In this document: piece after piece, positions 6,916 through 15,777 of the stretch | Numbering within the stretch: position 1 is the first letter of the stretch | How the letters are laid out: every line of letters begins with the position of its first letter | Notes under the pieces: model-generated | What the model was told of the DNA's origin: nothing | Seen by the model: only the letters and a program-made list of their open reading frames with translations | Databases searched by the model: none | From: Puia dinghuensis | GTDB taxonomy: Bacteria > Bacteroidota > Bacteroidia > Chitinophagales > Chitinophagaceae | Direction of reading: 5' to 3' | Assembly: GCA_026225275.1 (NCBI GenBank) | Contig: JAMFSL010000148.1 | Coordinates: 1-60,337 of the forward strand | DNA length: 60,337 bases | Program-made: the position numbers and the translations under genes

Positions 6916-9354
6916 ATGATTCCTGCGGGTAGGTTTTTTCTTTTCTTTTTCCTCTTTCTGAATTTCTCGGCACTTGGCCAGAAGGGAGCAAAACTATCCG
7001 GCATTGTCACCAACGCGATAAATAAAACACCGGTAGAGTATGCCACTATCTCCCTGCTCGATTCAGGTGGTAAAATCATCAGCGAAATCATTACGGATGC
7101 GAAAGGGAATTTCACGTTTAAGACCCTCCCGCCGGGAACCTACCTATTGAAAGCGGCTTCCGTTGGATTCACGCCTGCCACGCGAAACCTTTCCCTTTCG
7201 TTAAAGTCTGCTGCGATCAATATCGCTCTTACTCCAACATCTGCCAGCCTTGCAACTGTCACCGTCACCGGCAGCAGACCGCTAGTGGAAAACCATCTTG
7301 ATAAGATAGTCTATAATGCAGCCAACGACCTGACGTCGCAAAGCGGCGTCGCGCTCGACGTACTGAAGAAAGTACCTAATGTTGCCGTGGATATCGACGG
7401 AAATGTAGAACTGGAAGGCGATCCGAATATCCGCTTTCTGATCAACGGCAAGCCAAGCGCCATCTTCGGCGCCAGCCTGACCGATGCCCTCCAATCCATC
7501 CCTGCCAGCCAGATCAAAAGCATTGAAGTCATCGCCAGCCCGGGCGCAAAATATGACGGCTCCGGCACCGGCGGCATCATCAACATCATTCTCAAAGAAA
7601 GCCGGGTAAGAGGCATCAATGGTTCAGCCAATGTATCGGCGGGTACCCGCCTCGAGAATGGCTCTTTCAACCTCAACGCAAAACAGGATCATCTCGGGGT
7701 TAACGCCTTTTTCAGCGGTAATGCACAACTCAATACGACCACCATCAACACCGTCAATCGCCAATCCTTTAACCCTACCAAAGACAGCCTCACGTTGCTG
7801 CAGCAGGAAGGAAGCTCTGCCTTCAGACGCTCTGGTTATCAGACAGGAATCAGTGTCGAATACGACATCACCAACAAAGACAAACTCACCGGGGGCTTCA
7901 ATTATAATCACTTCGGCAACCGTACCAGCGGTCTCGCCGATCAGCAGCAAAACCTCACCGACGGCGGCGGCAACGAACTCTCCGCCGTATCCAGCGTACT
8001 GAACGCCGGCAGCGCTCTTCATGCCAACACCGCCGACTGGAGCCTGGATTATAAAAAGGAATTCAAAAAAAAGGGGCAGGAATTAGATTTTCTGATCACC
8101 ACCAGCCTGGGAAATAACTTCAACGACTACTATCAGCAACAAAACTATCCGGGTACGGCCCTCCCGGGTTCAGGCTCAACGGGCACCAGTCCGGGAACGG
8201 ATAAAGAGACCGACATCTCGGCGGACTACAGTCAGCCCATCGGCCAGCACTTCACACTCGAAACGGGACTGAAGACCGTTTTGGAGACATTGGACAATAC
8301 CGTATCGACCGATACTTTACTCGCCGATGGCAGCTATGGGTCCGATGCCAATCAGACCTATTCCTTCATGTACAAGCGGCAGATCTACGCTGGCTATGTG
8401 TCCGGGGAATTTACGCTGTTTCACCAGTTCCTCGATGTACAGGCGGGGGCCCGCTACGAATACACCCATACCACTGCGGATTTCGAGGGCGTCACCATCC
8501 CCTCCTATGGCACCTTCTTCCCCTCCTTTATCGTTTCGCACAAGCTGGACGATAACCAAACCATTAAGATAGCCTACAGCTATCGGATCGAACGGCCCGA
8601 CTATGGTGACCTCAATCCGTTCTATAATATCTCCGATCCCCACAACATCAGCACAGGTAATCCCGAACTTCGCCCCGAGATAGGTCACCGCTATGAAATC
8701 GGATATAACAGGACCTTTGGCAAAGGGAACAGCATTTACGTCGCTGCGCTGTACCGGTACAATTCGAACGATATTCAATCCCTCGCTACCTATTACCCCG
8801 AAATCAGCATCAATGGAGCCACCTATACTGATGTCTCGTTGACCCAGCGGTACAATATCGGCTGGCAAAACAGCTGGGGCGGTAATATTTTTGGCGCGGT
8901 CGACGTCACTCCGGCCTTCTCACTCCGGTCCAATATCCAGCTGGGCTCAAGGACAAATTCAAGCCCGGACCTCGGCACCGTCACCGGGTTCGCCTTTCGC
9001 GGTAATCTCAATGCGTCATGGAAATTGGGCAAGGACTTGACGGCCGAACTCTTTGGCAACTATAATTCTACTGTTAAGACCATCCAGGGCACCCGGCCGG
9101 CCTTTGGGTTCTACACGCTGGCTGTCCGTAAAGAGCTCTTCCACCGCAATGGCAGCATCGGCTTTACCGCCACCAATCCGTTCAACAAGTATGTAGACCA
9201 GCAAAGTACGCTCTACGGTAGTAATTTTACACAGACAAGTGGCAGAAAAGTACCCTACCAATCCTTCGGCATCACGCTAAGCTATAAATTCGGGAAACTC
9301 GAATTCAAGGCGAAGGAACGCGAAAGCAATGCGGAACCTGTGCCTATAGATTAA
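6916..9354 (+). CDS. TonB-linked outer-membrane receptor (OMP_b-brl type)
   Basis: An 812-residue protein. Signal peptide is about 1-21 (ending SALGQ). A carboxypeptidase-regulatory-like beta-sandwich follows at about 25-105 (LSGIVTNAINKTPVEYATISLLD). The plug is at about 125-235 (LDVLKKVPNVAVDIDGNVELEGDPNIRFLINGKPS; IEVIASPGAKYDGSGTGGIINIIL). The remainder is a long beta barrel with aromatic-rich strands, ending in a short hydrophilic tail rather than a terminal Phe. This architecture is the 'outer membrane beta-barrel family' of Bacteroidota, related to but distinct from SusC. The substrate is unknown. The 3' end overlaps the convergent MerR gene by 11 bp. A paralogue of the same type lies at 9672-12113. 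Confidence 0.9.
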   Translation: MIPAGRFFLFFFLFLNFSALGQKGAKLSGIVTNAINKTPVEYATISLLDSGGKIISEIITDAKGNFTFKTLPPGTYLLKAASVGFTPATRNLSLSLKSAAINIALTPTSASLATVTVTGSRPLVENHLDKIVYNAANDLTSQSGVALDVLKKVPNVAVDIDGNVELEGDPNIRFLINGKPSAIFGASLTDALQSIPASQIKSIEVIASPGAKYDGSGTGGIINIILKESRVRGINGSANVSAGTRLENGSFNLNAKQDHLGVNAFFSGNAQLNTTTINTVNRQSFNPTKDSLTLLQQEGSSAFRRSGYQTGISVEYDITNKDKLTGGFNYNHFGNRTSGLADQQQNLTDGGGNELSAVSSVLNAGSALHANTADWSLDYKKEFKKKGQELDFLITTSLGNNFNDYYQQQNYPGTALPGSGSTGTSPGTDKETDISADYSQPIGQHFTLETGLKTVLETLDNTVSTDTLLADGSYGSDANQTYSFMYKRQIYAGYVSGEFTLFHQFLDVQAGARYEYTHTTADFEGVTIPSYGTFFPSFIVSHKLDDNQTIKIAYSYRIERPDYGDLNPFYNISDPHNISTGNPELRPEIGHRYEIGYNRTFGKGNSIYVAALYRYNSNDIQSLATYYPEISINGATYTDVSLTQRYNIGWQNSWGGNIFGAVDVTPAFSLRSNIQLGSRTNSSPDLGTVTGFAFRGNLNASWKLGKDLTAELFGNYNSTVKTIQGTRPAFGFYTLAVRKELFHRNGSIGFTATNPFNKYVDQQSTLYGSNFTQTSGRKVPYQSFGITLSYKFGKLEFKAKERESNAEPVPID

Positions 9355-9658
9355 ATAGCATTTTTCTGATCTTCTCGTCCAGCCGTTCCATTTTCTTTTC
9401 GCTCAGCCTACTCCCCTTTCCGCAGGTCACTGCGATCATATCCAGCAGATCCACCGCCTCCCGCAACGTAAACCCAAAATCCCTCATCCGCCGGATCGTC
9501 AGCAACCGCGCCAGCACCGCATACTCCTCATCATTGTTATCCCGGCGTTGTTTCCTTCCTATTCTGATCAGACCCAGCCTTTCATAAAAGCGGATCGTTT
9601 CCCTGGAAAGCCCTGTTTTTGCAGATAATTCTCCTATCAGCATACAAAAAGTTGACAT
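9344..9658 (-). CDS. MerR-family transcriptional regulator
   Basis: A 104-residue protein from the ATG at 9658 (an alternative ATG at 9643 removes five residues). The winged helix-turn-helix is complete: MLIGELSAKTGLSRETIRFYERLGLI, then an RxMRDFGFTLREAVDLLD helix. The effector tail is short and contains a single Cys (AVTCGKG), so a metal site is not obvious. The gene starts 13 bp after the stop of the receptor gene 9672-12113 and is probably co-transcribed with it. Longer upstream starts would run into the receptor gene. Confidence 0.88.
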   Translation of the reverse strand: MSTFCMLIGELSAKTGLSRETIRFYERLGLIRIGRKQRRDNNDEEYAVLARLLTIRRMRDFGFTLREAVDLLDMIAVTCGKGSRLSEKKMERLDEKIRKMLFNL

Positions 9659-9671
9659 TTTACCTGGCACC

Positions 9672-12113
9672 CTATTCGTTCCCCGCCCTTTTTTGCTCAT
9701 CCGCCGACCCGGAATTGATTTTGGTCTTCGCGGCACTGCTGCTGCCAAACCGGTAAGCAAAGTTCAGGCTGACGGAACGGGAATGTAAATGCAGATCACT
9801 GACCTGGTAAAGGCCCGCGTTACGGTCAATCGCATATCGGTCTTCGCTTTGCAGGATATTATGCCCGTTTAAGGTTAATGAACCCTTGCCGCCGAACAAA
9901 GTCTGTTTCAAACCCAGGTCCAGCACGGAATAAGCGCCATAGGTGGAATTGACGTACTGGCGTTTTGTATCGTATTCAAAATCGCATTCGGCGGACAGAA
10001 CGCGACTGATTTTAAAGCCGTTATTGGTGTTGAACTGCAGGGAGACAATGCCGGGGTTATCGAGACTGTAGCCCGCCGCCTCCCCGCTGAAGGCATTCCG
10101 GTAAAAGGCCGCAGTATTATCGGTCTGCCACCAGGGGAATAGCTTTTTTGCATAATTCAGATCAACCTCCCAGCTGCGTGCCGCCTGCACATTGACAGGT
10201 CTGCGGGTGATCGTCGTATCGTTGCTGTCCAAAAAAGGAAACGTGCGGATATAATCACTATAAATGTCACCATTAAGCGTCAGGGTAAAGGCATGAAGGA
10301 AAGTCCAGCCCAGTTCACCGTGCCAGGATACCTGTGGCTTCAGGTTGGGGTTACCCTGGAAAAACAAGGTCGCGGTCTGCGGCCGCCTGAACGGAACCAA
10401 TTCGTGGTAATCCGGTCGGTCTGTCCGCCGACCGAGCCGCAGGGTAAGGACGTTTTGTTCGTCGATCTTATCGTTCAGGAACAAGGTGGGGAACAGTTGC
10501 AGGTAGTTCAGGTCTACCGCAGTCCCTGTCAGCAGCTCTGTTCCTTTGGTTACCGTCTGTTCGGCGCGGAGCCCTGCTTCAGCGGATATGTTGGACCAGC
10601 TTTGGGTCAGGTTAACATAGGCAGCGTTGATATTCTCCGAATTGACCGAATAATCGCTCTGCGTCGAATCAAATACCTGCGCGGCGCCGTACACGTCATA
10701 AACGGTATTGTCATTATGGGCCTGGACATAGCTGGATTTTAACCCGGCCTCGAAGCTGCCTTTATGATTAGTAGGCTGTACATAGTCCGCTTTGGCCGCG
10801 TAGATATCCAGCTGCCGGTGCTGTACCAGCAAATTATCGGTTTCACTGACAAAATTGCCGGTCGCATCGTCGAGTGTGTTATAAGTGGTTTGCAACGGAA
10901 AGTTGCGGTATTCGGAATGATCGGCATTGAAGGTTACAGCCCGGCCCGCGGTATCCAGTTGTTGCACCAATTGAACACCCGCGGTATAGTTAAAGGGGTT
11001 ATCCTTCAAATGGCTGGTATAGGCGATATGATTGACCTTTGTGCGCAGGCTGTCCAGCACATCCATGCTGGAGACCAGGCCGTTAGCCGTCCTCCCAAAA
11101 CCTGTCGTGCCTGATAATGTCAGCGTTGCGCGTTTGGACAGGTAAATGTCCAGACCCACGGTAGGCCGGTCAGTGCGGGCTGTATTGGTGCTTCTATTGT
11201 CGGACACCTGTTCGCTTGAAAGTTGGTTATTAGTGCCGGAGATAGCACTGTTGCCGTTGCTACTGCTGAATCTTTTGCTATAGCCATAGGTATTATTGAC
11301 AAACAGGTTGAACCGCTCATTTTTATAATTCAAGGTAAAGCCGCCGTTGTTGCTACCATAATCTCCCTGTGTCAGCCCGGCATTTACGCTGCCGTTCCAA
11401 CCCGGTTTTGAGTTCTTCTTCCTGACGATATTAATGATACCCGCTGTCCCCGCAGCATCGTACTTGGCCGACGGATTGCTCATCAGTTCGATCCGCTGGA
11501 TGCCGGATGCCTGCATGCCGTTCAGCAGCGCCGCTAGGTCATCGGCGGACAGGTAAGTTGTCTTCCCGTCGATCAGGACATTAACGCCGGGCTTGCCGTT
11601 CAGCGTGATCTGTCCGTCAGGCGTGACCTGCACGCCCGGCAGCTTAAGCAATGCTTCCCAGACCGTCGCGCCTTCGGTCGTGATATTCTGCCCAATATTG
11701 ACAACAGTTTTATCGAGCTGATGTACCACCGGCGGTATCTCCGCTTTTATCGTAACGTCCTGTAGTGTCTTAGCGCTGCTTTTTAATACCAGCGTGCCGA
11801 GATCGATCACCGCCCGTGAAGCGTCTGCCGCCAGGGTATGCGCCAGGGTGTCAAAGCCCACGCTGCTGACCTTCAGGAAATAATCCCCCGGGACAACCGC
11901 TGCGAAAGAAAAGAATCCGTTCCCGTCGCTCTGGACAACTTTATAGCTGCCAGAATCCTTACCGTTCCTTAGCCAAACCGTAGCAGATGGAACTGCATTG
12001 TGTTGCATATCAATGATCCGGCCAGTGATCGTTATCGTTGTCCTGGATTGTGCGGCAATCGGTATCATCCGTATAATAAAAAGGAACAAAAGAAGGTATT
12101 TAGAATGCCGCAT
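9672..12113 (-). CDS. TonB-linked outer-membrane receptor (OMP_b-brl type)
   Basis: The ATG at 12113 is chosen because it opens a normal signal peptide (MRHSKYLLLFLFIIRMIPIAAQ); upstream in-frame codons have no such character. The 813-residue product has a carboxypeptidase-regulatory-like domain (about 27-110), a plug (VWEALLKLPGVQVTPDGQITLNGKPGVNVLIDGKTTYLS; NPSAKYDAAGTAGIINIV) and a long barrel ending in LNFAYRFG plus a charged tail. It resembles the receptor at 6916-9354 in domain order. It is transcribed away from the LytS/LytTR pair, 165 bp apart, which suggests control by that pair. Cargo unknown. Confidence 0.9.
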   Translation of the reverse strand: MRHSKYLLLFLFIIRMIPIAAQSRTTITITGRIIDMQHNAVPSATVWLRNGKDSGSYKVVQSDGNGFFSFAAVVPGDYFLKVSSVGFDTLAHTLAADASRAVIDLGTLVLKSSAKTLQDVTIKAEIPPVVHQLDKTVVNIGQNITTEGATVWEALLKLPGVQVTPDGQITLNGKPGVNVLIDGKTTYLSADDLAALLNGMQASGIQRIELMSNPSAKYDAAGTAGIINIVRKKNSKPGWNGSVNAGLTQGDYGSNNGGFTLNYKNERFNLFVNNTYGYSKRFSSSNGNSAISGTNNQLSSEQVSDNRSTNTARTDRPTVGLDIYLSKRATLTLSGTTGFGRTANGLVSSMDVLDSLRTKVNHIAYTSHLKDNPFNYTAGVQLVQQLDTAGRAVTFNADHSEYRNFPLQTTYNTLDDATGNFVSETDNLLVQHRQLDIYAAKADYVQPTNHKGSFEAGLKSSYVQAHNDNTVYDVYGAAQVFDSTQSDYSVNSENINAAYVNLTQSWSNISAEAGLRAEQTVTKGTELLTGTAVDLNYLQLFPTLFLNDKIDEQNVLTLRLGRRTDRPDYHELVPFRRPQTATLFFQGNPNLKPQVSWHGELGWTFLHAFTLTLNGDIYSDYIRTFPFLDSNDTTITRRPVNVQAARSWEVDLNYAKKLFPWWQTDNTAAFYRNAFSGEAAGYSLDNPGIVSLQFNTNNGFKISRVLSAECDFEYDTKRQYVNSTYGAYSVLDLGLKQTLFGGKGSLTLNGHNILQSEDRYAIDRNAGLYQVSDLHLHSRSVSLNFAYRFGSSSAAKTKINSGSADEQKRAGNE

Positions 12114-12266
12114 CAAACAATATTCCGCAATAAAGGCATACGCTTTTGGTGGTGTTGCCGGACCGGCCGCCACCACCGGCCTGCCGGTATTTGGACAGGA
12201 CAGAACGTCTCCGGCAGGCGAAACCGCCTGTTTGTCGACGATTGCCGCATCATGTGCTGCAAACCA

Positions 12267-12274
12267 TAATTTTG
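12267..12274 (+). promoter_or_regulatory. Bacteroidota -7 box TAATTTTG
   Basis: Exact match to TAnnTTTG, four bases before the ATG at 12279. A TTG lies 22 bases upstream at 12242, slightly wider than usual. If used, the transcript would start at or next to the start codon. Confidence 0.5.
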
Positions 12275-12278
12275 CGGT

Positions 12279-13349
12279 ATGCACTTATCCGGAAAGATCA
12301 TCGGATTCCATCAAAAATACCGGCCGGCGGCCCACCTGCTGTTCTGGTTGCTGTTGCTCCTGGTACAGCTCAGTTCCGCCAATTATTACAATGCGGATAG
12401 TATCCCATTCCGCGACAAACTGCTGGCCGTAGGCACCAACTTGCTGGCGCAGTTGCCCGCCGCCTATTTTTTAACCTACTTCATAGTCCCGCGTTACATC
12501 TACCGGCAAAATTACCTTGCGGCGATAGCCTGGTTCGCGGTTTGTGCCTATGTGATCTGCGTGCTTTCCCGCCTGGAGGTCATTCATGTCGAGGAGCCGT
12601 ACTTCGGCAAAAAACCTAATCCGCAGGAAACCTATACCAAGATTTTTACCGATCTGCCCAAGCTCATTTATGTTTATTTCTTTCGCATCTTTTCCGTTGC
12701 GTTTGTTTTTATGCTATGCAAGCTGCTGAAGGACCAGTTGGCCGTACAAAGGCGGACCTTGTCGTTGGAAAAGCAAAAGGTAGAGGCCGAATTGAAACTG
12801 CTGAAGACCCAGCTGAACCCCCATTTTTTGTTTAACACGTTAAATAACATCTATTCGCTTTCGTTAAGTCAATCGCCCGTCACCTCTACCGCTATCGGCA
12901 GGCTTTCGGAGATCCTCGACTATATCCTTTACCATTGCGATAGCCGGTATGTACCGCTGGCAGGCGAGATCAGGCTGCTGGAAAATTACATCGGGCTCGA
13001 AAAGCTGCGCTATGATGAACGGCTGACCGTCAACCTGGTTTGTCATGCCGACCCGCAGCCACAGATTGCACCGTTGCTCCTGCTCGCCATTGTCGAAAAT
13101 GCCTTTAAACATGGCGCCGGCAACGATTTAGGAAAGCCGGTGATCACGATTGAACTACAGGCCGACGAGCAACAATTTCTGTTTACCGTGACCAATCCCT
13201 TTCAGCCTAAAAGCCTGCTGAATCCAACAACCATCGGCCTGCCCAATTTAAAACAGCAACTGGAGTTAATCTATCCGGGGAAGCATACCTTAGTCCTTAC
13301 ACAAACCGAAACCCAATTTATCGTAAAACTAAGCATCGGCCTGTTATGA
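12279..13349 (+). CDS. LytS/YehU-type sensor histidine kinase
   Basis: A 356-residue protein. Four hydrophobic segments occupy about residues 18-150 (near 20-34, 52-70, 80-97 and 130-148). They are followed by a short coiled coil and the His_kinase (PF06580-type) block with His182 in LNPHFLFNTLNN. The ATP-binding part has Asn274 in LAIVENAFKHG and a later GLPNLKQQLELIY motif. This class phosphorylates LytTR regulators. The next gene is exactly that and overlaps by four bases (ATGA), so translation is coupled. No large extracellular sensor domain is present, so the signal is probably sensed in the membrane. Confidence 0.93.
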   Translation: MHLSGKIIGFHQKYRPAAHLLFWLLLLLVQLSSANYYNADSIPFRDKLLAVGTNLLAQLPAAYFLTYFIVPRYIYRQNYLAAIAWFAVCAYVICVLSRLEVIHVEEPYFGKKPNPQETYTKIFTDLPKLIYVYFFRIFSVAFVFMLCKLLKDQLAVQRRTLSLEKQKVEAELKLLKTQLNPHFLFNTLNNIYSLSLSQSPVTSTAIGRLSEILDYILYHCDSRYVPLAGEIRLLENYIGLEKLRYDERLTVNLVCHADPQPQIAPLLLLAIVENAFKHGAGNDLGKPVITIELQADEQQFLFTVTNPFQPKSLLNPTTIGLPNLKQQLELIYPGKHTLVLTQTETQFIVKLSIGLL

Positions 13350-14047
13350 AGATACGCTGCCTGATCGTGGATGATGAGCCGCTGGCCATACAGCTCCTGC
13401 AAAAACATATCGCACAACTAGACTTTTTCGAGGTCGCCGGTACCTGCCAAAATGCGGTCAAAGCGCTGGAGCTATTGAACCGGCAGCCGGTCGACCTGTT
13501 GTTCCTGGACATCAAAATGCCGCAACTCTCGGGTATCGACCTATTCAGGACGCTGCGTAACCCGCCCAAAACCATTCTGACCACCGCTTACCGGGAATTC
13601 GCCCTGGACGGTTTCGACCTCGGCGTAACCGATTATCTACTGAAGCCCATTACCTTTGACCGGTTTTTTAAAGCCGTGGAACGTTACCTTTCCGCCATTA
13701 ATTATGCCGCGCCGCAGGTCTTGTCCTCGTCCGAACCGCAGTTCATTTACCTGCGGTCAGGCCACAAGTATTTTAAAGTCAATACGCGTGACTTCCTGTA
13801 TGCCGAAAGCAGCAAGGATTATGTCCATGTACATACTACCTCGCAACTAATCACGTCCAAATACAAGATCAGCGAACTGGAAAAGGAGTTAGAGGGCAAG
13901 GGCTTCCTGCGCATCCATCGCAGCTTTATTGTTAACCTGCAACAGGTGACAGCATTTTCCGCCGGTGCAGTGGAGATCGGCAAAAACGAACTGCCCATCG
14001 GTGATAGTTACCGTGTCCTGGTAGCCAAAGCCATTCAAAGCCGTTAA
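13346..14047 (+). CDS. LytTR-family response regulator
   Basis: A 233-residue protein. The receiver has the acidic pair Asp9/Asp10, phosphoacceptor Asp55 (LLFLDIKMPQLSG) and Lys100 (YLLKP). The LytTR domain spans about 130-233 (FIYLRSGHKYFKVNTRDFLYAESSKDYVHVHT; RIHRSFIVNL). It overlaps the kinase gene by four bases and forms a standard LytS/LytTR pair. Likely targets include the divergent receptor/MerR unit, although I did not identify a LytTR repeat in the 165-bp gap. Confidence 0.94.
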   Translation: MKIRCLIVDDEPLAIQLLQKHIAQLDFFEVAGTCQNAVKALELLNRQPVDLLFLDIKMPQLSGIDLFRTLRNPPKTILTTAYREFALDGFDLGVTDYLLKPITFDRFFKAVERYLSAINYAAPQVLSSSEPQFIYLRSGHKYFKVNTRDFLYAESSKDYVHVHTTSQLITSKYKISELEKELEGKGFLRIHRSFIVNLQQVTAFSAGAVEIGKNELPIGDSYRVLVAKAIQSR

Positions 14048-14073
14048 GCCGAGCCCCCAAATTAATTTCAATT

Positions 14074-14117
14074 AACCTACAAATAATTTTGTACCTACGA
14101 ATTTATTTGTAGGTTTG
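14074..14117 (+). promoter_or_regulatory. Double BlaI-type operator overlapping the blaI promoter
   Basis: Two 20-bp dyads of the form (C)CTACnAATnn...TTTGTA(GG) lie at 14076-14095 and 14094-14113, 18 bp apart. The outer arms 14074-14086 and 14103-14115 are perfect 13-bp inverted repeats. TACA...TGTA half-sites are the known binding pattern of BlaI/MecI/CopY repressors. Embedded in them are TTTTG at 14087-14091 and an exact -7 box TAGGTTTG at 14110-14117, 18 bases apart, so bound repressor would block the promoter. The start codon is at 14122. Confidence 0.85.
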
Positions 14118-14121
14118 TATC

Positions 14122-14529
14122 ATGAAGGCTAAAGGATCCAAAGAAGATAAAAAGATAGAGACCACCAAATCAGAGCTGGAGATCTTGCAGGTGTTATGGG
14201 AACATGGCCCTTCGCCGGTACGCTTTGTGATGCAGGAGATCAATAAGCTCCGGGAGCTAAATTATACCGCGACACTAAAGCTCATGCAATTAATGGTTGA
14301 TAAAGGCATCCTAAAAAGGGATGAGAGCCGGATGCAGCATGTTTATCATGTGGTGGAGGATGAATTTCAAACGAAAGAACATTTATTAGATAAATTCATC
14401 GATACACTTTACAAAGGTTCACCAGCCAACTTGCTGATACAACTTGCCGGGAATAAGAAAACATCCAAAGAGGACTTGAAAAAGATGAAAGCGCTGCTGG
14501 ATCAACTGGAAAAGAAAGCAGGTAAATAA
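14122..14529 (+). CDS. blaI: BlaI/MecI/CopY-family repressor
   Basis: A 135-residue protein with the winged helix of the family: SELEILQVLWEHGPSPVRFVMQEINK, YTATLKLMQLMVDKGILKRD. The C-terminal dimerisation helices include LLDKFIDTLYKGSPANLLIQL. The usual proteolytic switch region lies between these parts. It is followed 11 bp later by an M56 peptidase, the usual partner that inactivates the repressor. The double operator before it indicates autoregulation. The start lies only four bases after the -7 box. The function is envelope-stress or antibiotic sensing by family analogy; actual targets may include genes further downstream. Confidence 0.93.
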   Translation: MKAKGSKEDKKIETTKSELEILQVLWEHGPSPVRFVMQEINKLRELNYTATLKLMQLMVDKGILKRDESRMQHVYHVVEDEFQTKEHLLDKFIDTLYKGSPANLLIQLAGNKKTSKEDLKKMKALLDQLEKKAGK

Positions 14530-14540
14530 GTCAAAAGTCA

Positions 14541-15680
14541 ATGGAAAAGACCATCCAAAATATCTTCTCCCATAACATCGCACAAGCGCTATGCCATACG
14601 CTTGTGTATTCCATATGGGAGGGTTTTCTCCTGGCTGTCCTTACAGGCCTGATCATCCTGCTGACCAGGAATTCAAGGGCCGCATTGCGTTACTGGTTAC
14701 TGGTTGTTGCCCTGGTTGTCTATACTGTAGCAATAGGCCTAACTTTTGTGTCTGTATTCAATCCCATGGCAGGCGAAAGTTTCCGGGTTGCCGCCTATCC
14801 TGACGAACAAGCAAATTTTACTACTACGCTGGTAGCCTTTTTTGATTACGTGTTGACTTATGCTAACGAATACGCAGGCCTGCTCAGCGGGATTTGGCTG
14901 CTGCTGGCAGTCGTGCAAAATATCAGACTGCTTTTCGGCTTATATACCCTGGATCGGGTAAAAAGGGTCAAAGTAAAAGCTGTCGGAAGAAAATGGCAGG
15001 AAAAACTTGACCGTCTGAGCCGGGCGTTGGGGGTCCGACAAGTAGTTATATTGCTGGAATCATCGATTGTCCAGGTCCCGTTGGTGATCGGCTACCTAAA
15101 GCCTGTTGTGCTGGTCCCGATAGGACTGATCAATTCGCTGGAACCGGCACAGGTAGAAGCTATTCTTTTGCACGAACTGGCACATATCCGGCGAAAAGAT
15201 TACCTGGTCAACATCCTTCAAACTGTTCTGGAAACCTTCTTCTTTTTCAATCCCGCGGTCCTCTGGCTCTCCTGGCTTATCCGCGTGGAACGGGAAAATT
15301 GCTGTGACGATATCGTCATTGAACAAACAAAAAACGAAGCCGGCTATGCGCAGGCCCTGGTGCATTTCCAGGAATACAGGCTGACCTCGTCCCGGGAGGC
15401 CGTCGCCTTCACGGGCATGCCAGACGGTATGCTCGCCCGTCTCGAACGATTATCGGCTGGCAAGAACCGTTCGCTGGGCAAACTGGAACTGATCGTTTTA
15501 GCGGTCCTCCTTTTGTTGAGTACCGTGTTCATCGCTGACAGTCGGCAAAATATCGTCCGTTCAGCAGCGAAATTCTCCGCTCCCATTGTCTCCGACGTAA
15601 ACAACAAAGAACTCCAGGCGAAGAAGATGGCCGAAGCTGCCGCAACCCGGCAAAGAAGCCATAAACAATCGGGTCCTTAA
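14541..15680 (+). CDS. BlaR1/MecR1-like M56 membrane metallopeptidase
   Basis: A 379-residue protein with N-terminal TM helices (about 22-42, 51-73 and 110-133). The cytosolic zinc site is HELAH at 211-215, with the downstream VERENCCDD (250-257) supplying the acidic ligand region. Another TM helix lies at about 313-333. In classical BlaR1 the final helix is followed by a penicillin-binding sensor domain of about 250 residues. Here only about 45 charged residues follow, so the signal cannot be beta-lactam acylation of such a domain. The partner is the BlaI protein upstream. Shortened M56 proteins of this kind are frequent in Bacteroidota. Confidence 0.9.
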   Translation: MEKTIQNIFSHNIAQALCHTLVYSIWEGFLLAVLTGLIILLTRNSRAALRYWLLVVALVVYTVAIGLTFVSVFNPMAGESFRVAAYPDEQANFTTTLVAFFDYVLTYANEYAGLLSGIWLLLAVVQNIRLLFGLYTLDRVKRVKVKAVGRKWQEKLDRLSRALGVRQVVILLESSIVQVPLVIGYLKPVVLVPIGLINSLEPAQVEAILLHELAHIRRKDYLVNILQTVLETFFFFNPAVLWLSWLIRVERENCCDDIVIEQTKNEAGYAQALVHFQEYRLTSSREAVAFTGMPDGMLARLERLSAGKNRSLGKLELIVLAVLLLLSTVFIADSRQNIVRSAAKFSAPIVSDVNNKELQAKKMAEAAATRQRSHKQSGP

Positions 15681-15777
15681 CGGAAATCAATACCCTTCTA
15701 TTTTAATGCATTCTGTTGCGCACTTACCAGTGCCCCTGGCCATTCATTGCACCAACTTTTCTTAAGAAATTGACATT

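Noticed and set aside
12114-12284. N-terminal extension of the receptor gene 9672-12113
   Set aside because: Extra 57 codons have no signal character and cover the promoter of the divergent kinase; the ATG at 12113 starts a standard signal peptide.
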